Counted from the first letter of the stretch, positions 17,176 through 30,620 are shown. The stretch is 64,000 bases of DNA from Oehlia diaphana (GCA_003833135.1 QZLH01000192.1:1-64000); one strand, 5' to 3'. Notes: a model not told the origin generated them from the letters alone. Program-made: numbers and translations.

Positions 17176-18539
17176 GTGCAAACCTTTATGTACCTATTGT
17201 AATACTTTTAAAATCTATATAGTATGAGTATTTATGCCTGCTTTACAATTTTATTTAATATAGAATTTAGAATACTGTTTTTAACTTTTATTTGTAAAAT
17301 GCAATATTTTATAAATGCAATAAAAATTAAAATCCTATATATTATTATAAAAATAAAAAAATAAATTTTTACTACTTCTTATAAGAGTAAAGTTAAAAAG
17401 ATAAATAATAAAAACCATATATTAGACTAAATATTTTATTATATATAATTTTGTATATACTAATACTTTTTTTAAAAAAAATCAGGTTTTTTTAATCTGA
17501 TTATCAAATGAATCAGTTCAAATCATTATTAACATAATAATATTTGTATAATAAATATTTATTATTTATAATGATAAGCCTCTTAAACTATTTTTGATTT
17601 TAATTTTATGGTGAAAATCTTTGCCATACTGTTATTTGTCCATTATAACGAGAATTAATTTTTTTTATAATTAATACTTTTTTTTGGTTAGGTTAATGCT
17701 AAAATAAAACGCTAAAAGAACCGTGCTATGATGGGATTGGGTACTGATCCATGCATGTTACAGATATGGATACAATTGAAAAAAAAAAAATAAAATATTC
17801 TTATTCCGTTGATGTATATTAATTTAATAATTATGAAATTTAAATCAAAAACTACAGTTGTTGCTGTAAACAAACAAACTCTATAGCTCAACTTTACTAA
17901 AATTTATTGCTCATCAAGATCGTGTTGGTGTAAAAACTAAATATCTATAATGATTATTTCTTTGAAAATTTGGAATGTAATATCCAATGCATGATGCTCG
18001 TAAGCAGCTTATTAGGATGTGATGTTGAGAATTTTAATTATGGCAAATATTAGTTTGAAGTCCGGAGCATAGGTACAAAGGTAATACACAAGTTAATATT
18101 CCTGAATTCTATTCATCATCTCAAGATCCACCCGAACATCTAATGTGCACGTGAATTGAAGGTAAATCATATGTCAATTCCAATTCTTATTTAAAAACAA
18201 TGGGTAATTATTAATGTCCACTAACGTTCGAATAGTGCATGAAATTTATGAAATTTGAAGAATTTTTAACAATAACATCCAACAGCTGCTATTTAGTTAC
18301 CCAAAAGATACAATAAATTGCCACAACTAAATAGTTATTTACTATGTTTATTAAGTCATATATTAAAGAATTATCTTACCCAGTTACAGAGTCCATGGTC
18401 TGCTTTTTTTACTTAGGTTACGTCCACTGGTCTGGCTAGAAGAGAGCACCTGACCAAATTTTGGTGTTAATAATGTATAATAATGTATGTATATATTTAA
18501 TATACTACATCTTCAATTATTAACAATCAAATTTTTACT

Positions 18540-19392
18540 AAAATGAGCATATAGAATTTATTGTAATATATTCGAAGGATTTTACTTATCTACATTAAAA
18601 TTTGTTAGTAAAGATATCGTACCTGAATTTCATCCAAAATCTGGTGTAAAAACGCAGTTATCTTATGGGTGATATTATTTTAAGTTTATTCGACTCTGCT
18701 GAATTTTGATTGAATCCTGTGGAATTCGAAAAAGTTGATGATACACATTTTCATATCGCTGCACCATGGTATTCAACCAGCGGATCGTCACGAGACTAAA
18801 TTCATTGCCGGTAAACTACATCATTGGTAACCGGGTTAGTATGTTTAGAATTTATACTTATTATAGTTTTGTAGATTTAGCTTTTTTTACCATTTTTCTA
18901 TAGGTAGTTATTTTATATATTCTATTAAACCTAATTTTTTATCTGAATTACGAAATAGAAGGGAGATTTGATATTGAAGACTTCAAGAATTCTTGGATTA
19001 CTGGAAGTGACAATGTTATCATGCGGTGCAAGTATGTTATATGCATTCTTTCTGTAAGAGAGAGCATAATATTATATCGCATCATTTAGAACTCGTTCTT
19101 ATAATAATGTTTATGGAATTATTTGATCTTAATACATATAGGTTATCAGAATTAATGAAATCGGTCAAGAAACCTATTCTGCCATATGTTAAAACTTTAA
19201 CTTTAGAGATGGTTGTAAACGATCATAATGATGATGTAGAGGTAAATATAAAGGAAACTTTTTTTGGATCACTTAAACGAAGTAGTTAAATAAACTAATT
19301 GTGTTGGTATCTTATAGGTTCCATATGTTAGACTTGTTATTAGCTCTAAAACAATAAATAATATACAAATTACAGAATCATCAGAAAGATGA
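18540..19392 (+). pseudogene. Unidentified decayed gene
   Basis: Coding-like segments lie in changing frames: STLKFVSKDIVPEFHPKSG (about 18590-18650), then shifted by one base GDIILSLFDSAEF, an in-frame TGA, NPVEFEKVDDTHFHIAAPW (about 18716-18770), and later LSELMKSVKKPILPYVKTL (about 19145-19200). The last segment can be spliced over a GTAAAT...TTATAG intron (19240-19317) into VPYVRLVISSKTINNIQ and a TGA at 19390. The frameshift and stop suggest a pseudogene, but unrecognised introns or sequencing errors could also explain them. I do not recognise the family. Confidence 0.35.
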
Positions 19393-19775
19393 TTTTTTAT
19401 TAACTAAAGTTCAAAAATGCAAAAATATTTGATGGATTGATTTTATTATGTTCATTAATAGTGTATCAACGCGTTATAATAAAAGAATATCGACCAAAGA
19501 ACGTTTTTAAATAATTACCACTTTGCTTGTCAAAATTTTATAACTCGAGATTTCGAGATTTGAGAGAATATTGACATAAAAACGCGAGTGATTTTTAATG
19601 GATTTACATAATAATCAAACTCGTAATACATTAATACATTCACATTACCACGAACACAACAAATCTGCATATTAAACGGTTGATAAAAAATTCTTAAACA
19701 CAACTTTTATAAGATTCTTAAGTAATTCAAGGTTCAATTTCTTGTATAAAAATAATTTTTGATTTTTGTTTCTTT

Positions 19776-20652
19776 ATGTCACAAGAAAAAAGTACAATTC
19801 CAGGGAATCACCAACAGGTACCTTTAAAAGTTCTTGCTATAGGATCGGCATATGAAGACACGATCCTTTATGTTGATAAATTTCCGCCTGAAGATGGTAA
19901 ACAAAGAGCACAAAGAGTTGAAAAAAGGAGAGGTGGAAATGCGGGAAATACTTTAACTGTTTTATCTCAATTCCCTCTAACTCAGGGATATTTCATGGCT
20001 TCTATGGCCTCTAAAGATGCTTCGGCGTAAGTGTGCTTTTCTTAAAAATTCACAATCTCGTAAAAGAACTAATCATAACGTGATAACCATTTACAGATTT
20101 TTACTTCATGATTTTGAGACTCATAATATAAAGACCTCGACGTGTATATTTAGATCCAATGCTGAACTTGCACCAGTAGCTTATATTATATATGCCGATA
20201 ATACAAGTTCACGAACAATTATAAATTACAATAGGTAAATTTCTAATTTAAATTTATATATGAAATAAATTATGAAATTAATGATTCCTGATTATAGTAT
20301 AGATGAATTAACGTTTGAAGAGTTTAAACGTAAATTCGAAGCAGCATGTGTAGAAGAAGTAGTGGATACATTAAATAACGATTTACCATTTAATTGGATA
20401 CATTTTGAAGGACGTAATGTTGTAGAAGTAGCGAAAATGATAGATTATATTGGTACAAAAGTTTGGCGTCCTAGAACTAAGATTAGTGTTGAATTAGAAA
20501 AACCTTATCGTAGAGGATTAGAAACTTTGATGAGTAGAGCTGATGTTGTATTCTTTTCTAAAGTATTTGCTGAAGGTAAAGGATACAATCACGCTGGCGA
20601 TTTCTTACAAATTATGAGTCCACATTGTAAAAATACGTAAGTAATTATCAGG

Positions 20653-20698
<46 letters not shown>

Positions 20699-21005
20699 CG
20701 CTAAAAAAAATAAAAATTTTTTATTGGGATATTTAAGAGCACTTCTTTTTTGTACATGGGGAAGTTCAGGAGCTATGTGTTATAATAATCATACGCGTAA
20801 ATTATTTACGGAACCAGCATTACCAATACCAAGTGTAGTTGATACAGTCGGAGCGGGTGATACATTTACAGCAGGAGTAATTTATGGACTAACTCAAGGT
20901 ATGACAACTGAAGGGTGTTTAAAATTTGCTTGCGAATTAGCTGGTAGAAAATGCGCTCAGGTAGGTTTTGACTGTGTAGTAGAGAAAATGAGTAAATTAT
21001 TTTGA
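19776..21005 (+). CDS. PfkB-family sugar kinase, ketohexokinase-like
   Basis: Four exons: 19776-20026, 20097-20234, 20298-20636, 20738-21005; 996 nt, 331 residues (animal ketohexokinase is about 300). The PfkB/ribokinase fold is shown by LAIGSAYEDTILYVDKFPP near the N-terminus, the substrate-loop motif RRGGNAGNTLTVLSQF, WIHFEGRNVVEVAKMI in the middle, and the C-terminal signature DTVGAGDTFTAGVIYG carrying the anion hole and catalytic Asp. WIHFEGRN followed by an A/E-rich helix is characteristic of ketohexokinases, which make fructose 1-phosphate with ATP; a related sugar specificity cannot be excluded. Intron 3 (20637-20737) contains a long T-run followed by a long A-run. Confidence 0.85.
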
Positions 21006-21934
21006 CTAAATAGTCAAGGAGATGAAATCCTACTATTCAGGGAGTTGGCGTAAACACTTTGATGTAAAATGAAGTATTTTAATATAAATTTCCTTGAATG
21101 TTAAGTATTTATTAATTAATTTAATATAGTTTGTACTTTTAAATGTTTCTAATAAAAATATTTATTATAATTAAATAAAATAATTATAGCAAGTTTCCCA
21201 TAATCAGAGTCTCTTAATAAATCGTTCAAATTGGATCAAGATTGAAAGGATTAGCAACTAAGTAATTTTACTTTATTTTAGTACGATTCTTTTCAATTTT
21301 TAGAAATTCGTAAGTATATAAAATATGATCATTAAGATAACTTCAAGGTATTTTGGAATGGAAAAAATTAAAATTTGATAGGATAAACATAACAAATAAC
21401 ATTATTATAATTGCAATGATTCGTTAATATTTCAAGCCACGTTTATTTTACGGAAAAGTTCGAGCATTTGCAAAATTTCATGTAATATGTGTGTACTTTA
21501 TAGCTCTGTTTATTTATAAAAAAGTTTTGAAATTTTTCATTTATAACATTGGGAAAAATTCGTCCTTTTAAAGTTCCACAATCAGGAAATTTAATATTAT
21601 GCTTATCCAGACCAGATTTTAAAACTAAGCTATCCACGTGATCAATCAATAAATATATTACTAAAAATACACAGGGTAGGAATTCTCACTTGACGCATTC
21701 ATTTTGTTTTTGATAATTTCAACTGGCCTTAGAAACTTTTTTTGTAAACTTTTTTTACCCAGTAGTTTTTTTTTTCAAAAAACCCAACTACTTGGGACGA
21801 CTTCTACCATCAATATATAAACTGAATCGTTAATATACCTGAATACTTGGAGATTCTTTCAGTTCATCTCGGTTTATAAACTCTTTTAACGTTTTTCATA
21901 AGGATTCTCACGGTATTAGCTTTTTAGCAATACT
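21006..21934. other. Spacer between sugar kinase and NDT80-like gene
   Basis: No gene supported. A small inverted repeat lies at 21757-21798 (CCCAGTAGTTTT against AAAACCCAACTACTTGGG, approximate). A C-rich stretch begins just inside the following gene. Confidence 0.5.
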
Positions 21935-24502
21935 ATGAATATTACCGAGGATAAGTGGCCTATTCATCAATCATCTCAAGTCCCCCCTTCCCCTCACCAT
22001 CCACACCCCGATTTGTCTCCGCAAATGAACGGTATGCAAACTGAAAACTTTATTCAATCTTTCACATATGACGGTCAAGCACCTCAAGGTCAAATTCATC
22101 AACAAATGTAAGTTACGTTAATATCTAAACCTCTTAAAATAAAAAAAAATAAAACACTCGTAGTTTTGTGCCGCGCACGTTTTTCAGTTATCAGTTTCCA
22201 CATAGAACCCGCGTTTTATTTTGTGCTTCGTACAAACTGGTTTTGGTTATGCAAGTTGATGTTTCTTGTCGCCGCGTGTTACCTTACACACACTCGTTTA
22301 TTTTTTTCGAAACTGCGTCTCTTCTCTTGTTGAACATTTCTAACGTGTCCTTGACTTAATTTTTTGATATCATATATATACACTAAACTAATTTAATATT
22401 GATATCGTAGGCCTGTCCATGACGGTAACAACGGTGCAATGTTCATACCACCAAAACAAGAGATTGATACGACGCCAAATAGATCGCAAAGCCAATATCA
22501 AAAGTAATTATCATTTAAGATTTTAATAAGAGTATATATTAATATGTTGTAGTGTATTATGGTTTTAATCATTCATTCGATCAATATGATGTTGATTTGA
22601 TTTAGTTGATGGCAAAATTTACAATTTAATTTATCGTATGAATACATGCTATTACTAAACTTTTAATTTATTAATTGGTGATTGTTTAGTTTTGTTTCAA
22701 TGTCTGCTCCTGTGACTCCTACTACTCCCCGTCAGAATACTTCTCCAAATGGAACACCTATAACACCTGTTTCCGCACCACCAGAACGTAAAAATGATAA
22801 CAGACCAACGTTTACAACAAACTCATTTCACGCCACACCATTTCAACAACAAGCTATTAGGAAACGTAGAGACAACTCATTAGGGTTTCCTCCAGATGCT
22901 GGTCCATTCTTCTCCCAAACACAACAGCATTATAATCTGTATAATATGGATAGAACTAATAGGTGCGATAAATTTGCCAATAAGAAAAAGTCATTGATTT
23001 ATTTAAGTTCTTTACAAACTTTATTTTTCTAAATTTATTTTGAATATTCTGTTATTCGTGATTTATCAGTTATAAACTTCGTATCAATTCAAAAGTTGAC
23101 CGTGGATTCTTCTTGGCTGAAAATGATTGGACGTGTTATCGAAGAAATTATTTCCAAATTAGTAGTGCGTTTTCTTTAACAGGAACAAATCATCCTGTTA
23201 ATGAACCGGAAATACCGTGTTTGATAGAAGTAGAAGGTCAATTTCATACAGTTACTCAATTCACGTTAGGAATTTCTGCTCGTGTTTCCAACAGCGATAA
23301 AAAAATCGAGTTGGTGCAACATACTCCGAAACGCGACAAAGGACCACAGATGACTCCTACACCAAAACCTATTCGAGCGGGTGGTAACCTAAACCTTAGT
23401 TCTGTGGGAGCAAATACAAATATTGTTACTTTTGAACGTATTCAGTTTAAAACAGCTACTGCAAATAATGGTAAACGTCGTGCTGCTCAACAATATTATG
23501 TAGTTATGGTAGACTTATATGGCCATGTTGAAAATGGTGAACCTTATAGAGTCGCGACAGCAACATCAGCGCCCTTGGTAGTTCGTGGGCGTAGTCCCGG
23601 ACATTATGCTGATAGTCACGAGCGCTTTAATCCGATTGGAATGCATCCAGCATTTCCCAACGATAATCGTCAACATATTACTTTTCCTGGACCAAATGGT
23701 GCTCCCGGTATGATGCCACCTGATTTCAATGGTGCTCCTTTCCCGGGACCTTATGGCCAGTATCCTCCATTCCAAGGATATCCCCCTAACGGTCCAATGC
23801 GCAATGATGCTATATCCTTAATGATGTCAACCGGCGCGCCAAATCCTACAGCTTCTCACTATCCTCCACAACATCCTCCACATTATATGGTTCAAAATAT
23901 TCCAGAAACGGGAGAAACTCCCAATCCAGAAATGTATAATAATAATATGGACCCAAATAACTTAGAAGGTTCGTATTATTATTCAGGTGAAATTTTTTCG
24001 TTAATGAAATGCATTATTTTCTTATCTGATATTAAATTTATTTTATTTTTTAGTATCTACATCAGCGGCACCTACTACATTTACAAATTTTGAGGCACGA
24101 TCGTCAGCTTCAAATTCTCCTGCAGCGAGTGGTGCAAAACCATATATGAAAATCGAGATTCCGCAATCATCTCATCATACGAATCATCCACTCACATCTC
24201 CAGTTTTTCATTCTCAGGAGTATGTGGAAAGTTTTGGAATGTATAATAACAACAGTGCACATGCAACTACCACACATAGCGGAGGTTATCATTCAGATAA
24301 TGAACGCAATGGATCAAATAAACAGAAGGATGATACTGAACAAAATTCTGAGAATGCTCAACAAAACCAATCTAGTTCACAGGTAAATGGTGGTGATAAG
24401 AATATCCAAACCAACAATACAAGTATGAATGATAGAGATTCTAAGTCACCTGTATCAATGAATGGAGACAATACCGCAAAGTCCAATGCAAGATCAAAAT
24501 AA
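21935..24502 (+). CDS. NDT80/PhoG-type (p53-like Ig-fold) transcription factor
   Basis: Five exons: 21935-22107, 22411-22503, 22690-22962, 23070-23986, 24054-24502; 1905 nt, 634 residues. The N-terminal 180 residues are Pro/Gln/Thr-rich and disordered. Residues about 180-360 are the NDT80 DNA-binding domain: YKLRINSKVDRGFFLAENDW, WTCYRRNYFQISSAFSL, NIVTFERIQFKTATANNGKR, AQQYYVVMVDLYGHV, SAPLVVRGRSPGHYAD. Known family members regulate meiosis, sporulation, or nutrient and drug responses by binding GC-rich promoter elements. The C-terminal half is Pro/Gly/Met- then Ser/Asn/His-rich and probably an activation region. The start ATG is the first in frame. The target genes are unknown. Confidence 0.9.
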
Positions 24503-24631
24503 TTGTAACGAGAGGATTGATGAAGATAAAATGACATAAAAAGAATGAGTATATGAGTATATTGAATAGTGATTTGCTTACTTATCTTTATCTCGATTCT
24601 TTAAGATTTAGAGTGATTATATCTTACTATT

Positions 24632-24668
<37 letters not shown>

Positions 24669-25749
24669 TTTTTGTTGAATCGATTGTTTGATGACTACTT
24701 GTCTGTTTATGAATGATGTTTTTTAATTGGATCTGAAATCAGGTCCTGTTGTGGAGTGATGAAACTCTACAATGTAAAGTTGATTTATGAAAGGCCGGCT
24801 TTAAAAAAAAAAAAAAAAAAAAATATTCATAAATCGAATATGTTTATATTTTGGGTTTTAGAAATAAAGGGGTTTGGGATTCGTGCGCTTTTTCAATTAG
24901 AGATAGAAAAAATTATAAAAAAGAAAGAAATTGTTTTGTTAAGATTTTTTCAACACTTCTTTTTTTTGCATTATCATATAAATAATCTCTTTTCCAATCT
25001 TTTTTAATTATTATTATATTATTTATCCTTTTTTATTATTATTATATATTACGATATATTAACCATTTGATTAGTTTTTTTTTCTTAGGCATTTAGTTTA
25101 AGTTTCTAGTATTCTTTTTAAGTGTCAATCAACGATCTAAGAAAAAAAAAGGATATATAAAATTATATTTATTCATCTTAAAAATTTATCGCAAATTATT
25201 AAAATCTGATTCTCGTTTTAACCATCTTATTAAATTATAAATATATAAAAATAAAGTAATAAAATATGTTATTTTAAACCTATTTTTTTTTTATTACAAG
25301 GTTAAAAGATTAGTTCACATTAAATTTAAAATATAAAAAATTAATATAATTTGTTAAATAAAAATAATAATATTAACTTATTGAAAGAAAATTTGATTTT
25401 AATATATATTAGAGAAATATTACTTAATATATATAGGTTTACTATTAGATTACTAGCAAATTTGGTATATTAATAATTAATTTAAAATAATATAGAAATT
25501 ATATTATTATATGCAAAATTTTTTGTATTACATTAACTGCTCAAATTATTTTAAATTCATAAAGAATACAAAACAATTATTGAATTACTGTATTTGGCAT
25601 TTTAGTATTTGTATCATATCATTACAAATTTCAAAATGATAAGCTATTTGGCAATATATAGTAAAAATACAAGCAAATTTTTTTAAACAAATCGAATTTT
25701 TTGTATAATAATTGTAAATGTATTGTATGTAATTGAATTATAAGTAAAT
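24503..25749. other. Convergent spacer between the NDT80-like gene and ATG4
   Basis: Holds the 3' ends of two convergent genes. Notable are a long T homopolymer at about 24633-24667 and an A run at about 24803-24822; the rest is AT-rich with no gene supported. Confidence 0.55.
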
Positions 25750-28700
25750 TTACAAAAGTTCAAAATTTTCAACTACTACATGTGATGACCTATTATTATT
25801 ATTATTAGTTTCGTTTTTATTAATTATGTTAATATTATCATCATTGCCAAGGATCTCTTGCTTGGATACCACTTCTTCCTCCTCATCATCTCCTTTAGTA
25901 CTTATAAAACAATCATCCTCATCTTCTTCATGTGTTACAATATCTTCTATATCTTCTAAATCATCATCATCCACATCATCAACTGTCTCAATAATTATAG
26001 ATGGCGATCTATCACTAAATTCACTAAGTGAAACATCACTCAAGGATTTTTTCCTTGGCCATAATTTTGGGATAGGACACGCGTTCAATATAGTGAACAA
26101 CGGAAATTGTGAATTTAACTAGAAGGGAAAAAAATTGTAAATATATGTTTTAAAAATTTTAATCGTAACTTAAAAATTTTTATATCTACTTTTTCAATTC
26201 GAATGCAAAAATTATCAAAATCTTGAGAGCTTTGACATAAGAATCCCAACAACATAGAAGGGTCCATTTCTGATATATCCATCATCCTAACAATAGTAGA
26301 GTGGTAGTCCTGTAAAACGAAAAAAAAAATATTTTAATATATTAGCAGCTTTTTATATATTTTTGATATTTACCTCAATCGGAAATTCCGAAGTTTTACT
26401 GAGATTTATAGCCGGCCGTACGAAGTGAGGATCAAGATACAGTAGATCATCATCTTGAATAGAAGGAATGAACCCGTGTAAATATAAAAATTACCAAAGT
26501 TCAATATTACAATATGATAGCTTACCCTGAACCGCTACAAAATATAATGATCTACCAGGTCTACCGCCAGCAATCCCCAAAAATTGAGGGAAAGTAAACA
26601 ATGCCTATTAATTTTTTTCAAAAATGAAAGATCGTTCATTAAACTTCCTTTTTCATCTATTTTCAACTCGTATTATGGTCATTAAAATTATACCTTTAAG
26701 TTATCTGAATAACTTGGATTAAGCTTATCTGTGCCCAACCTATTTGTAATAAATACATTAATAAGAATTTTTTTTTTTTGTTGCCAATTATAAATATTTA
26801 AACCAACCTCACAGAAAGTAAAATAAGAACCGGCTTCCATGGTTTCTGATCACTGATATCATGTTCTCCTGTTGCAGCATCGATTATTTCACTGCGGTAA
26901 ATAGTATTGTCTGTTGGTACATAAATGGCTAAAGGACATTCTTTATGAGTCAACGACAATCGCCTAACAAATAAAGAAAGTAACAATTAATTAATTAAAT
27001 CACTTTTAATCAATCACGCATAAAAGATATCAGAAACTCACTTCAATGCATGAGCAACAGTAGCCGGTCCAAACCAATCGCCAATTTTCTTATCCAATGA
27101 CATTCCTACACGGGCAATATTATGGATTGAATAATACTGTTCTGGCTCAGGCCCGTCCATAAACCAACGCAAAATCTAATAGAAATCAATCATATTTCTC
27201 GTTAAATTTAAAAGGATAATAATAGCCAAGTTAATTCCTCCTTTCCAAATACCTTTCTATATATTAATACATCAGATTCCGTTTGTAACTTATGTAACCG
27301 CCAATCTAAAATAATGATTTTTTTTTTTTTTAAAAAAAAAATAACTTTAATAATTTATACACAAATAATTTATTTAGTCATCAAACGACTATTTACCTCT
27401 TCCTAGCAATACCCATAAAAATCCTTGTGCTAATAAACTTTGACCTGTTCTATGCATACAGCCCCATCCTGTATCTGTAGTGTGAAATGCAGGTTCAATT
27501 GGAGGAAATTCTTTTCGATAGCAACAAAATATCCTTGACTGAAAATCCAATAAAAAATCCAACAGTTTTTGTTGATTGGAATTTAATTGTCCAAGTGAAT
27601 CAGGCCAATATAAACTTGTTGGAGTTGGGGGTAAAGACCTTACTGAACCTGTTTCCGTTGTTTTTTGAGGAACCCACATATCTGTTTGAATCGATATTAT
27701 TGATCGATCTTTTTGTGTATCATTAGAATAATTAGAAACTTCAATGTCCTTAGGAAAATTATTTTTGGGAATAGAAATTTCAGGATAATCCGATGAATTC
27801 GTCGATTCACGTGTCACAGTTTCAGCAGATATATTATCACCGGATAGACCTCCTCCATCTATGTCTTCAGAAGGTCTCGATATTGTATCACTACTGTTAC
27901 TTTCATTTTCATCTTCTGAACTAAAACATATATCTCCAAAACTTGATCGTTTTGAATCATCGTGTAGATACTTTGGATCATAATCTGTTTCTGTTTCCAT
28001 ATGTGGATAAAGTCGTGTTGAAGGTGAAGATTTAGGTTTCTCTCTACCAGAAAAGATGCTAAAAGTCCTTCTTCGAGGCTTTTTATCTTGAGAATTAGAT
28101 CCCAAAAATTCTTGATTATCATATGAAGAATATTTACGTAAAAGATTTGGACCCAGAGATAATCGTCTCGATTGATCAGAATTGTTCGTTTGTGACTCTA
28201 AAAATATCTCCTTTTGCAAATTGGATGATGATGATGATGATGATGATCTTATTTCGTAATTTAATGAATCAGATATATCTTGTTTTCTATTAGAGGACAA
28301 TGACCTTATTTTTTTACCAGGTAAAATACGACTATCATTTTTTGGAGGTGAAGATTCTGGAGTTTGTGATTTTTGATCTGGTGGTGGTGATCTACGAGAA
28401 AGTGAAAGCGATCTTAACCGTCTTATCACTCCAGGGGGTGAATTAGGTTTTGGTTTTGGTAATAAAAATAATCCTATTTGTTGTTGCTGCTGTTGTTGTT
28501 GTTGCTGAAAATCAATTTCATGAGGAGCTTGTGAAAAAGAACGCGACTTGCCCAATTTATGAGTACGGATAAAATCATCGCTATGATGACGTTCATGATT
28601 ACTCTGTATATCATTATAATCCTCATCTTCTTCCGATGAACCAAACATATAATTCAATAAGGATGATGCCCGTCCGCCTCGAGCATGTTCTCCCCTATCG

Positions 28701-28953
28701 GGTTTCGGGAGGTTAACCGTTCCACCGTCCTCTAAGTGGCACACACACATTTACAGAATTGACTTGATCCAATTATACATAAAGTCAAGAAATGGGAACA
28801 TTATATCAGGAGAACTTTAATTTTACCTGTAAATTTATATTCTACTCCAAGCATCCATATTGAACCCGTCGAATAATTATGTTTCACTCTAGATCTTTCA
28901 TCTGATTTCATGTATTGAATTAATCGCGAATTATAGAACCAATGACTTTTCAT
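25750..28953 (-). CDS. ATG4: ATG4 cysteine protease (Atg8-processing) with a large Ser-rich insert
   Basis: ATG4 trims Atg8/LC3 before lipidation and later delipidates it in autophagy. Exons: 28827-28953, 27397-28731, 27253-27305, 27042-27175, 26808-26963, 26694-26739, 26526-26604, 26374-26453, 26190-26309, 25750-26118; 2499 nt, 832 residues. Family motifs in order: [15 protein letters not shown]; catalytic Cys in [68 protein letters not shown]; catalytic Asp/His in [26 protein letters not shown]. Between the WMLG motif and the catalytic Cys are more than 330 residues rich in Ser, Arg and acidic residues, with a nine-Gln run; this region is only tens of residues long in typical ATG4. The C-terminal tail is strongly acidic and Asn-rich. 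A 5' exon at 29214-29512 may extend the N-terminus. Confidence 0.92.
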
Positions 28954-29164
28954 ATATATATATAAATGAATGGAAAAAAAATGCATAACGGTGAATAAAC
29001 AGCAAATGAGAAATTTTTCCGAATCTTTTTTTTTTTTTTTTTTTATTATATTAACACAATTAATAATTTTTGGAAAGAAAAAAAAATTTTTTTTTAATTA
29101 TTATCCGTATCTATTGTTTAATTTTCCGTTTTAGGATTCAAGTCAAACCTTAAAAATTTTTTTT

Positions 29165-29512
29165 CTAATATTTCAGATATATAAAAGGTCGAATCAAATC
29201 ATTATCAACTAACCCAACTTTTTGTAAAAGTTCTGCAGAAGAATTATTCTTTGGCATATCATATTCATTTATTTCTTCCCCATTTATTTCTTCTGGTGGT
29301 GAGCCGGGTGTAAAAGGGCTTTGATTAGTTGAAGAAGAAGAAGATTCTTCAGCAGGTAAAGAATCTACAGAAAAATCGTCAACACTATCCCATTCTTCCG
29401 TTTGCCCTGTTGTCGTTGTCGTTGTTGTTGTTGCCATTGTTGTTGGTGACGATGGAGGAGTAAAAATTTTTATTGAGGGAGTAGTATTATTATTTGGTTG
29501 TATTGGTGACAT
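29165..29512 (-). CDS. Disordered Ser/Thr-rich frame, probable 5' exon of ATG4
   Basis: From an ATG at 29512 the frame reads a low-complexity Thr/Ser/Pro/Glu-rich segment (MSPIQPNNNTT, a run of eight Thr, EEWDSVDDFSVDSLP) and is open to a stop at 29165. A good donor (GG|GTTAGT, at 29213) could splice to GAAAAG|TCATTGG (exon end 28945). This joins in frame to give [19 protein letters not shown] upstream of the ATG4 WMLG motif and a 929-residue protein. The alternative is a separate small gene. Transcript data are needed to choose. Confidence 0.45.
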   Translation of the reverse strand: MSPIQPNNNTTPSIKIFTPPSSPTTMATTTTTTTTGQTEEWDSVDDFSVDSLPAEESSSSSTNQSPFTPGSPPEEINGEEINEYDMPKNNSSAELLQKVGLVDNDLIRPFIYLKY

Positions 29513-29569
29513 TGTTAACTTTTGTTGTAAATTATGTAACCAGTAATATACTAATAATAAACAAAACAA

Positions 29570-30620
29570 AATATAAAAAAAAAAAATATGGATTTTGAAA
29601 TTAGGTTAAAAAAAAAAAGTTTTCTTAAAGAAAAGAAAGAAAAAGGATATTAACAAACTTTTCATCATTTCATTTTTTTTTTTTCAAAAAAATTTTTTAT
29701 TTTATAATTATCATTATCAATTCTATAAATGAAAATTTGAGGGTGGCTTTGAAATAATAAAATTTTTTTATATGAGTAACATGTGATCAAATTAGTTAAT
29801 TTTATTAACCGAATCAATAAGTAAATCCAAATGCATAAAAAATTTTGCACAACGAAAGTGTGTTTTTGGAAATGTTTATATTAATTCGGAAATAATAAAT
29901 TTTTTAAATTTAATACCTATTCGATAGATCAAGTGTAAAAACGTATAAAAAAAAAACGGAATAAAGCCACAAAATATATAAAATTTGGGAGAATTTTATT
30001 TATTAACGCCCAATGACATAATAAGTATTATACAACGATCCTTATTATTGATGATATCATTAAAGGACGTTTTGTTTCCATAGTCCCTCAATGGGCTAAA
30101 TGGTTTCAAAGATTATAGGAGATTGAGATGAATATCATTCTTCTATCGTTTCAAATGACAAATTTGGATTACGGCTATTCCTAATAACAACACAAAGAAA
30201 ATCATGATTTTTAACAAAAAAGGATATTCCTCTTAAACGGCATACTGTGGTTTAGCGGATTGTTGGCACGTGACGAAGATTTCTCTATTTTCGTATCACA
30301 ATGTCTCAATTAATAGATAAAAACAAGTGCGATTAGATAGCGTAGCTGTCAAAATGCTGTCAAATTCCCGGGCCGAATATGTATGTATATATTATAAATC
30401 GAGGAACCGTTGTAGAAAAATGATGTATAATTGTATAAATATTCAATAAATATGTAAAACATATACACATATATACAAAAAATATATATATATATATTTA
30501 ATTGAATTGTTATTAACTCCTCATAAAACATTCAAAAAATTAATTAAATCATACAATAAAATTTGAATAAATTTCAAGATTTGATTTTTTTAAATGATTA
30601 GAATTTAAATTAACTTTCAA
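29570..30620. other. AT-rich spacer upstream of the 5S gene
   Basis: No gene supported; short minus-strand frames (for example 29665-29850) are low-complexity Ile/Leu/Tyr strings. Confidence 0.5.

Noticed and set aside
25826..26122. Ser-rich plus-strand frame over the ATG4 3' end
   Set aside because: It is the antisense shadow of the acidic ATG4 C-terminus (GAT/GAA repeats read as Ser).
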